From Nonomuraea rubra (GTDB taxonomy: Bacteria > Actinomycetota > Actinomycetes > Streptosporangiales > Streptosporangiaceae), in contig NZ_JACHMI010000001.1 in NCBI RefSeq assembly GCF_014207985.1, forward strand, positions 2,029,001 through 2,093,000: a stretch of DNA of 64,000 nt. The letters run 5' to 3'. Of the stretch, positions 25,751 to 32,143 are shown one piece after another (the first letter of the stretch is position 1; the number at the start of each line of letters is the position of its first letter). Under the pieces are notes generated by a model that saw only the letters and a program-made list of their open reading frames with translations, searched no databases and was not told the DNA's origin. The position numbers were made by a program, and so were the translations under genes.

Positions 25751-26728
25751 TCACACGAGTTCGTGTGGCCAGACCTCTCGCAGTTCCGGCGGGACGGCGG
25801 TGCGTCTCAGCCTAGCCGGGTGGAACAGGCGCAGCTGGGCCACCCGGCCGCCGCGGAGCGTCATGATCCACGCGACCGACGGCGGGCAGTGGGCGGGGTT
25901 GTCGGCGGGGTTGAGGATGTCCATCTCCCAGACGGTCAGGGAGTGGCCGGCGGCCACGTTGATCGGTCGCTGGCGCACGCCGGCGGCGAGGTCGCCGTTC
26001 ATGACGCGCTCCAGTATCGCGGCCCCGCCCATGCGGGTGGCCCCGCTCATCAGGGTGACGTCGGTGGACCAGCACTCCTTGAGCAGCTTGCCGAACTCCC
26101 CGGCCTCGGCGGCCGACAGGGTGTGGCGGGCCTCCTCCCAGCTGGCCTCCGTGCGCAGCCGGGTGTCGCTGTGGGTGGTGGCCGCCGTCGCGTCCAGGGC
26201 TTCGGCGAGCTTGGCGCGTGCCTGGTTCAGGCGACTGCGTACCGTGCCCACCGGGACGCCGCAGACCTGGGCGATGCGGTCGTATCCGGTCACGCCCTCG
26301 GTGAAGTGGCGCAGCACCAGCGGCAGCCGCAGCGCGGGCGAGAGCTCCTCGACGGCCGCCCACACCCAGTCGCGCATCGCGTGCCGTTCCAGCACGGCCG
26401 CCGGGTCGTCGCCGACGGGGGCGTGGGGTGCGGGCTCGGCGACCGGCTCGACCCGCTGGGAGGCTCGCAGCACGTCGCGGCAGCCGTTGCGGACGATCAT
26501 CCGCAGCCACGGGCCGATCGCCCCAGGGTCCCGGACGCCGCCGATGCGGCGCAGGGCGGTGAGCGCCGCGTCCTGCAGGACGTCGTCCACGTCGGGGCCG
26601 GGGCCCAGGATGCTCAGTGCCACGGCGCGCATGCCGGCGCGGTGCCGTTCCAGCAGCAGCCCGAGGGCCGCGGCGTCGCCCGCCTGCGCGGCCCTGGTCA
26701 GCGGTGCGTCCTCCATGGCGTCCATCAT
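25751..26728 (-). CDS. ECF-type sigma factor with SnoaL-like C-terminal domain
   Basis: This roughly 325-residue protein has sigma region 2 (LLERHRAGMRAVALSILG, then DVDDVLQDAALTALRRIG) and region 4 (ELSPALRLPLVLRHFTEG, then IAQVCGVPVGTVRSRLNQA), followed by about 130 residues resembling a SnoaL/NTF2 fold (VTLMSGATRMGGAAILER, PINVAAGHSLTV, SVAWIMTLRGGRVAQLRLF). ECF sigma factors with this C-terminal fold (for example SigJ/ECF41 groups) are controlled by that domain rather than by an anti-sigma factor. ATGs at 26728, 26725 and 26716 are all possible. A hydrolase-GNAT pair follows on the same strand and may belong to its regulon. Confidence 0.85.
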   Translation of the reverse strand: MMDAMEDAPLTRAAQAGDAAALGLLLERHRAGMRAVALSILGPGPDVDDVLQDAALTALRRIGGVRDPGAIGPWLRMIVRNGCRDVLRASQRVEPVAEPAPHAPVGDDPAAVLERHAMRDWVWAAVEELSPALRLPLVLRHFTEGVTGYDRIAQVCGVPVGTVRSRLNQARAKLAEALDATAATTHSDTRLRTEASWEEARHTLSAAEAGEFGKLLKECWSTDVTLMSGATRMGGAAILERVMNGDLAAGVRQRPINVAAGHSLTVWEMDILNPADNPAHCPPSVAWIMTLRGGRVAQLRLFHPARLRRTAVPPELREVWPHELV

Positions 26729-26744
26729 GGCCGGCTCACCGCGT

Positions 26745-26990
26745 CCTCGAGCACCGGTACGGCGGTTCAGGAGGTCAGGATGCGGAGGACCTCGGGGGAG
26801 GGGGAGCCGGGGTTCGGCGGTGAGGACCATGAGGCGCTGACCGCTGCCGCCGGGGCTGTCCCACACGTCGCAGTCGAGGGCGAGCTCCCCGACGAGGGGA
26901 GCTCGCTGGTGCTTGGTGCCGTACCCACGGCACACGAGGTAGCGTCCCCAGTCCCACCGCTTCGGGGAGCTGGAACGGGCTGCCCGGGAG
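26745..26990 (-). pseudogene. XRE/MmyB-like regulator, C-terminal remnant
   Basis: The minus-strand frame gives SPKRWDWGRYLVCRGYGTKH, then VGELALDCDVWDSPG and QRLMVLTAEPRLPLP. This matches the end of the MmyB-like ligand-binding domain of actinobacterial XRE regulators, typically H-P-x-V-G-x-L-x-L-x-x-D then L-x-V-Y-T-A-E-P-G. The helix-turn-helix and most of the domain are missing. It sits directly upstream of, and in the same direction as, the ECF sigma gene. Confidence 0.55.
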
Positions 26991-27038
26991 CCTCGGCCGG
27001 GAACCGAAATTCTGACCGGCGTGCTCGAAGCGAGAGTT

Positions 27039-27677
27039 CTACCCGCTGTCCGCGCTGCGCCCGTCGTCTCCGGAGCCCAGCTTCGAGACGAGGTCGGTGG
27101 CCTGGGGAGCGGGCACGCCCGACACGGTCAGGACGGCGACGGCGGCGGCGGGGCCGGCCGTGTCGGACGCCAGCAGGCCGTTGTTCACCGCGTCCATGAG
27201 GGCCATGAGCATCTGCTCGTGGAGGAACATCAGAGCCGGTGCCGACAGCGAGGATGTGAACAGGCCCTGATCGAGACCGCGTTGAAGCATCTCCAACGAG
27301 GCTTCGCGGACGGGGGCGAGACGCTCGCGGATGCCTTGCACGGTGACGCTGCGCTGGGCGAGCGCAAGCAGGAGCCGGTATCGGTCGGCGACCTGCCAGG
27401 CCGCGAGAGTCGCGCGGGCGAGTGACTCCGCCGGATCCGTCGCGCCTTCCATGCCCGACGCCCTGGCCGCCGCGACCATCTCCACGGCATCGTCAAGGAT
27501 GGCGCTGACCAGTGCCTCGCGGGTCGGGAAATGCCCGTACACCGTGCGGCGGACGACGCCCGCCGCACGGGCGATCTGGTCCATCGACGCGTCTGGGTCG
27601 CGGAGCAGTTCAGCGAAGGCGACGTCGAGAATGCGGCGACGGTTGGCGGCGGCGCGGCTGGTGTCACGCGAAGGCAT
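27039..27677 (-). CDS. TetR-family transcriptional regulator
   Basis: This 212-residue protein starts at the ATG at 27677 (MPSRDTSRAAANRRRI). The helix-turn-helix is LDVAFAELLRDPDASMDQIA then AAGVVRRTVYGHFPTREAL, and the ligand domain is helical. Two near-identical 18-bp palindromes lie 58-102 bases upstream (27735-27779), consistent with autorepression. The HIT gene on the other side of these operators is divergent but starts about 310 bases away. The effector is unknown. Confidence 0.88.
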   Translation of the reverse strand: MPSRDTSRAAANRRRILDVAFAELLRDPDASMDQIARAAGVVRRTVYGHFPTREALVSAILDDAVEMVAAARASGMEGATDPAESLARATLAAWQVADRYRLLLALAQRSVTVQGIRERLAPVREASLEMLQRGLDQGLFTSSLSAPALMFLHEQMLMALMDAVNNGLLASDTAGPAAAVAVLTVSGVPAPQATDLVSKLGSGDDGRSADSG

Positions 27678-27734
27678 GCGCCCATTCTTCCCTCGCTTGG
27701 TGGTGCCCGATCCGCCGTCCAGCCTTCCGTGACC

Positions 27735-27779
27735 TTGCGCACCCCTGTGCAATCAAGTAAATTGCACACCACTGTGCAA
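27735..27779. promoter_or_regulatory. twin 7-4-7 palindromes, TetR operators
   Basis: TTGCACA-CCAC-TGTGCAA at 27762-27779 is a perfect inverted repeat. TTGCGCA-CCCC-TGTGCAA at 27735-27752 is the same site with one mismatch. Their centres are 27 bases apart. They lie upstream of the TetR start at 27677, with AT-rich DNA between them that could contain the promoter. Confidence 0.8.
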
Positions 27780-28092
27780 CTGCGCGCTGTCGTGCACGTT
27801 GTATTGAGTCTCAGGGAGAAGGCGCCCGCCCATGCATCTCGTCATGATCCCGTTTCACAGTTCCTGCACACCAGCACGCCGGACGATACCCGGACGGGCG
27901 CGACCTCGCGATTTGTCTGGGCACGCCCAGCGGACACCGCGGTGGACGGTTTGGCGGGACCGGTGGAGCCAACCCGCTCTCCAGTGAACTGAGCAAAGCC
28001 GAACCCGCTGCGCCAAGCAGAGTGTGCTCGGGCAGCCGTCCCGTTTTTGCGTGACCGTCAACGAAGATGTTCCCATCAGCAAGGAGAAGAAG
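27780..28092. other. intergenic region upstream of the HIT gene
   Basis: No convincing gene or RNA is visible. Short coding-like stretches have no start or family resemblance. AAGGAGAAG at 28081-28089 is the ribosome binding site of the HIT gene. Confidence 0.5.
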
Positions 28093-28521
28093 ATGGCCAG
28101 CGTATTTTCCCAGATCATCAACGGAGAGCTGCCGGGCCGTTTTGTCTGGAAGGACGTTGACGTGGTGTGCTTCTTGTCCATCGCGCCGCTCCGGCCAGGT
28201 CACACACTGGTCGTGCCGCGGCGTGAGTTCGACAGTTGGACGGAGCTGCCGGCTGAACTGCTGGGCCGGGTGATGAGTGTGGCTCAGGTGATCGGCCAAG
28301 GCGTCGAGCGCGCGTGGAGTGCGCCGCGATCGGGGCTGGCCATCGCGGGGTTCGAGGTGCCGCACTGCCACGTGCACGTCAGCCCGACCTGGAGCATGGA
28401 CGACCTCGACTTCACAAAAGTCAAGCCGGTGAACGACCCGGTCGAGCTCGACGACGCCGCGGAGCAATTGCGGACCGCCCTGCGAGAGCTGGGCCACGGG
28501 AAGTTCGTGCCGGACGCATAA
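28093..28521 (+). CDS. HIT-family nucleotide-binding hydrolase
   Basis: This 142-residue protein starts at the ATG at 28093, with AAGGAGAAG close upstream. It begins MASVFSQIINGELPGRFVWK and contains RPGHTLVVPRREFDSW and the histidine triad PHCHVHVSP (His-x-His-x-His), in which the middle His attacks the alpha-phosphate of dinucleotide or adenylated substrates. Length and layout match Hint/Ap4A-hydrolase-like HIT proteins. The usual C-terminal Gly-rich end is replaced by a short LGHGKFVPDA tail. It is monocistronic and transcribed away from the TetR operators. Confidence 0.9.
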   Translation: MASVFSQIINGELPGRFVWKDVDVVCFLSIAPLRPGHTLVVPRREFDSWTELPAELLGRVMSVAQVIGQGVERAWSAPRSGLAIAGFEVPHCHVHVSPTWSMDDLDFTKVKPVNDPVELDDAAEQLRTALRELGHGKFVPDA

Positions 28522-28721
28522 GCCCCGTAAGTGGATCTTCCGGTCCCTGCTTCCGGCGGCACTTGGGCTACTCACGGTCAACCGCGCGCCGGCGACTACG
28601 AATACGGTCTCCGGCATCTGACCGGTCAGCCGGTGGGGTTGCCGAGGGTGGGACGGCTGGTAATCAACAGCTGAACAGGCGACTCCACCAGTACACGACC
28701 CGGAGTCGCGCTGGTGGTCGC

Positions 28722-29642
28722 TCAAGGCGCCGCTCCTTCCTTCGCAGCCGCCGCGACCGGGGAGCCGGGGCGGGCGGCGTGGCTGGGTGGGTGGCCGTAC
28801 TGGCGGCGGTACTCGCGGCTGAACTGCGACGGGCTGTCGTAGCCGACGCGGTGCGCGACGCCCGTGATGTCGCCGGGGCGGGCGGCCAGCAGGAGCCGGG
28901 CCTGCTGGAGGCGGAGCTGCTTCTGGAACTGGATGGGGCTCAGCGCCGTGACGGTCTGGAAGTGGCGGTGGAACGCCGACGGGCTCATGCCGGCCAGCCG
29001 CGCCAGGTCCTCCACGCGGAAGGGCTCGGCGTAGTGGTCCTGGATCCAGCGGACGGCCCTGGCGACGTGGCTGAGGCTGCTGCCGGCCAGGCCGAGCTGG
29101 CGTACGGAGGCGCCCTGCTCCCCGGTGAGCAGCCGCCACAGGATCTCGCGTTTGACCAGCGGCGCCAGCACCGCCTGGTCGCGGGGACTGTCCAGCAGGC
29201 GGACCAGGCGGGTGAGCGCGTCGAGGAGGTCGGCCGTCATGGTGGCGACGGCGAGGCCGGGCAGCGCTCCCGCCCGGGGGCGGGGCAGGTCGGCGGGGGC
29301 GGGGTGCAGGAGGAGGTCGGCGACGGCGCCCGGCTCCAGGGTAAGTGCCAGCCCGAGCGCGGGGCGTCCGGGTTCGACGTCGAAGAAGTGGCCGGTGACG
29401 GGGAGGTCGACGGAGGCCACGAGGTAGTCGCCGGGACGGTATTCGAGGACCCGGTCGCCCGCCGCGAGCCGTTTGGCGCCCTGGGCGAGGACCGCCAGCA
29501 CGGTGCCGGTCATCGAGGGCGCGGGCGGCCCGGGCTGTTCGATCTGCGCGATGTAGAGGCCGTCGATGGCGGTGCTCTCCTGGGGCCGGACGTGCCGGGC
29601 CAGTGCCGCGCGGAGCTCGTCGAATCTCAGCGATTCCTCCAT
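28722..29642 (-). CDS. AraC-family regulator with AraC_N cupin-type sensor domain
   Basis: This 306-residue protein has an N-terminal sensor domain (about 1-190, including GDRVLEYRPGDYLVASVDLP, the strand pattern of AraC_N/RipA-like regulators) and two C-terminal helix-turn-helix motifs (VEDLARLAGMSPSAFHRHFQ, then DITGVAHRVGYDSPSQFSRE). Members of this group often activate neighbouring oxidoreductase or hydrolase genes. It is divergent from the monooxygenase-esterase pair at 29755-31079, which share a short intergenic region with it and are its likely targets. Confidence 0.9.
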   Translation of the reverse strand: MEESLRFDELRAALARHVRPQESTAIDGLYIAQIEQPGPPAPSMTGTVLAVLAQGAKRLAAGDRVLEYRPGDYLVASVDLPVTGHFFDVEPGRPALGLALTLEPGAVADLLLHPAPADLPRPRAGALPGLAVATMTADLLDALTRLVRLLDSPRDQAVLAPLVKREILWRLLTGEQGASVRQLGLAGSSLSHVARAVRWIQDHYAEPFRVEDLARLAGMSPSAFHRHFQTVTALSPIQFQKQLRLQQARLLLAARPGDITGVAHRVGYDSPSQFSREYRRQYGHPPSHAARPGSPVAAAAKEGAAP

Positions 29643-29754
29643 GGGCAGGATTATGCAAGAGCGGAGCAGGTTTGTTCTACCGTCACCCCAGTGTGAGGCG
29701 GTGAAATGGTGTTACCCCGATCGGCGAGGGATCACCGAAGAAGGGGGATCGTGC

Positions 29755-30102
29755 ATGACCATCCTAAGGAAGAGGAACACTGCCGTGAAGGTCCGCTACG
29801 GGTTCAACGCCACCTTGACCGCCAAGCCCGGCCAGGGGGAGCAACTGGCCGGGCTGCTGCTGACCGGCCTGGACGAGGGCAGCCCGGCCGCGAGCGAGCA
29901 CTGCGTGGTCTATCTCGTCTGCCGGTCGGCGTCCGACCCCGACGTCGTCCACGTGACCGAGGGCTGGACCAGCGAGGAGGAGCACCACCGGGTCTTCGCG
30001 GGCGAGGCCGCGCAGGCGCTGGTCACCCAGGTTCAGGAGCTGGTCGCCGCGGAGTCCCCGTACACCGACTACGTGCCGGTCGGCGGCAAGGCCGCGTTCT
30101 GA
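29755..30102 (+). CDS. antibiotic biosynthesis monooxygenase (ABM) domain protein
   Basis: This 115-residue protein starts at the ATG at 29755; a GTG at 29785 after AGGAAGAGG is an alternative. It contains a single ferredoxin-like ABM fold: VRYGFNATLTAKPGQGEQLA, then SEHCVVYLVCRSASDPDVVH and TEGWTSEEEHHRVFAGEAAQ. Such cofactor-free proteins oxidise small aromatic substrates or degrade quinones, but many have no known activity. It is followed 20 bases later by an esterase gene and is divergent from the AraC regulator. Confidence 0.85.
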   Translation: MTILRKRNTAVKVRYGFNATLTAKPGQGEQLAGLLLTGLDEGSPAASEHCVVYLVCRSASDPDVVHVTEGWTSEEEHHRVFAGEAAQALVTQVQELVAAESPYTDYVPVGGKAAF

Positions 30103-30122
30103 GATTCGAAAGGAACACGTTC

Positions 30123-31079
30123 ATGTCATCCCTTGCCCGCCCCGCCCTCGACCCCGAGCTGAACGCCCTGCTCGCCGACGTGCCGCTCGTCCCGCGGATC
30201 ACCCCGGAACTCCTCACCCAGCTGCGCGGCATGCCCTCGACGCCGGTCGAAGCCCTGCTGGAGGGCCGCGCCGTCGAGCGCCGCGAGGTCACCGTGCCCG
30301 CCCCTGACGGCGCCGGGATCCCGATGACGGTCCTCGCCCCGGCCGGCGCCGGTCCCGGTGCGCCGTGCGTGTACTGGATGCACGGCGGCGGCCTGATCAT
30401 GGGGGACCGGTTCTCGCAGCTCGACATCCCCCTCGAATGGCTCGACCTGCTCGGCGCCGTCGTGGTCACCGTCGACTACCGGCTCGCGCCCGAGGCCGGC
30501 GGCGCCACCCCCGTCGAGGACTGCTACCGGGGCCTGCAGTGGATCGCCGGCCACGCCGGCGACCTCGGCATCGACCCCGGCCGCGTCGTCGTGGCCGGCG
30601 CCAGCGCCGGCGGCGGCCTGGCCGCGGGCGTCACGCTCATGGCCCGCGACCGCGGCACGCCGCCGATCGCCGCCCAGGTGCTGATCTGCCCCATGCTCGA
30701 CCACCGCAACACCACCACCTCCAGCCGCCAGTACGCCGGCGAGCCCGGCGTGTGGACCCGCGAGAGCAACGAGTTCGCCTGGAACGCCGTACTCGGCGGC
30801 CTCGACGGCGACCGGGTTCCCGCCTACGTCTCGCCCGCCACCGCCGAGGACCTGTCGGGCCTGCCCGCCACCTACATCGACGCCGGGTCCGCCGAGGTCT
30901 TCCGCGACGAGGACGTGGACTACGCCACCCGCATCTGGGCCGCGGGCGGGCAGGCCGAGCTGCACGTCTGGGCGGGCGGCTTCCACGGCTTCGACGCCCT
31001 CTTCCCGCAGGCCGGGTTGTCGGCCGCCGCCCGCGAGACCCGTACCGGATGGCTCACCCGCACCCTGGACGCCGGATGA
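30123..31079 (+). CDS. HSL-type alpha/beta-hydrolase (esterase)
   Basis: This 318-residue protein starts at the ATG at 30123 after GAAAGGA. It is of the hormone-sensitive-lipase group: oxyanion motif YWMHGGGLIMG, VDYRLAPE, nucleophile elbow VVAGASAGGGLA (G-x-S-x-G, with Ala in place of the usual Asp before Ser), catalytic Asp in STEVFRDED-like SAEVFRDEDVDY and His in GGFHGFDAL. All catalytic residues are present. It probably hydrolyses short-chain esters or lactones. It forms an operon with the ABM gene and is likely controlled by the divergent AraC regulator. Confidence 0.9.
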   Translation: MSSLARPALDPELNALLADVPLVPRITPELLTQLRGMPSTPVEALLEGRAVERREVTVPAPDGAGIPMTVLAPAGAGPGAPCVYWMHGGGLIMGDRFSQLDIPLEWLDLLGAVVVTVDYRLAPEAGGATPVEDCYRGLQWIAGHAGDLGIDPGRVVVAGASAGGGLAAGVTLMARDRGTPPIAAQVLICPMLDHRNTTTSSRQYAGEPGVWTRESNEFAWNAVLGGLDGDRVPAYVSPATAEDLSGLPATYIDAGSAEVFRDEDVDYATRIWAAGGQAELHVWAGGFHGFDALFPQAGLSAAARETRTGWLTRTLDAG

Positions 31080-31284
31080 AGACCGCTTCCAAGAGCAGGC
31101 ACCGCCGCCCCAGCGCACCGGGGTCAGGCGCGCGGCACGACCGGGGCCGGCAGGCCCACCCCGAACAGGCGGGCGCCCAGGGCGACCCTCTCGGCGCCCA
31201 GCGTGGAGGCGCGGATCTCGGGGACGCGCAGGCAGGTGAACACCGGGATTGAACTCCCGGTGTTTGGATGCGGATCATGGTTCT

Positions 31285-31800
31285 CGAGGAGCTGCGTGAT
31301 CTGCTCGACCTGTGCGGTGCCAAGGCGTTCGCCCTTGGTGACCGTACGGGGGTCTTGATGACTCGGACGCCGGCGGCGGCCCTGGATCCGCCGGTGCCTC
31401 CGTCGTGGGTTCTCTCCGGCCAGCCGGATCGCCGGCTCACGCAGTTCGTTCGGGATCGGTGGACGTCCGGTCGCGTTCGGGTGCGTCCAGCGTTGGCTGA
31501 CCATCCGGCGGTGCCAGGACAGCAAGGTGCCCGGTGTCACGATTCGATGGCGGCGAAGCCGCGCGGGTGGCAGTCGCGCCAGTGCGGCCGGCAGCGCCCG
31601 GTCGGCCCGGTCCGGTCGTGGTCGGGAGACTTGACGACGCAGGACGGCGACTTCATGGCGCAGCGCCAAGATCTCCACGTCCTTGGAGGTGTCGTCCCGC
31701 GTGAGTAGCGTCAACCTGCCGAACAACCGGACCATCCGCAGATCCAGCAGGCGTAGAAAACGAGTGCCGAGGATAGAAGGCCAGGCCAGATGCCATGGAC
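31285..31800 (-). pseudogene. IS3/integrase-type transposase remnant, copy B
   Basis: This is the longer surviving copy of the family seen at 1030-1415: MVRLFGRLTLLTRDDTSKDV, EILALRHEVAVLRRQV, HRIVTPGTLLSWHRRMV, then PIPNELREPAIRLAGENP and a degraded RRRHRRIQG that should read WGYRRIQG. Frames break near 31390 and the integrase core is missing. Beyond it (31118-31280) runs a short minus-strand frame, LRVPEIRASTLGAERVAL, of unknown origin. Confidence 0.75.
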
Positions 31801-31818
31801 GAGTTTGGCACGGCACAG
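31454..31818. repeat. ~365-bp dispersed repeat, copy B
   Basis: This is nearly identical to 1050-1415 in the same orientation; see that entry. The identity stops at the right where copy B continues GGGCGCGTAGC and copy A continues GGGCTGGTCGG, and at the left near GGGATCG. Confidence 0.85.
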
Positions 31819-31829
31819 GGCGCGTAGCA

Positions 31830-32010
31830 CCGCCGGCAGTCCTCGGGCCAGCGCGGACAGCACCGCTCGGTCCGCCTACGACAGCCTCGGACGGCCAACC
31901 TGACGGCGGAGCACCGCGACCTCGTGCCGCAGTACGAGGATCTCCATATGGTCGCGTCGCTACGAGCCAGCAGGGGCAGCCAGCCCAGAATGCGGCAGAT
32001 ATCAAGGTCA
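31830..32010 (-). pseudogene. second transposase N-terminal fragment of the same family
   Basis: Immediately beside copy B, the minus strand again spells the family's N-terminus in broken frames: GWLPLLARSDAT near 31990, then a shifted equivalent of ILVLRHEVAVLRRQ, and LCRAKLVHGIWPGLLSSALV near 31800. The last phrase joins directly onto copy B's beginning, as it also does at copy A. This indicates that a chimeric, nested insertion existed before the repeat was duplicated. Confidence 0.55.
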
Positions 32011-32143
32011 TTCGGCGTGATCGCCTCGGCGGGCTGATTCACGAATACGCGCAGGTCGCATGGGGCGGCCGAGCTCTCGGCACCCACAGGATCCCAACGG
32101 GCGGGTAGTTGCGGCCGAGCATCGAAAAGCGAGATCATCACGC

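Noticed and set aside
31118..31284. Minus-strand frame ending LGARLFGVGLPAPVVPRA, considered as a separate gene
   Set aside because: It has no start or family match and runs out of the transposase remnant. Retained only as unexplained debris.
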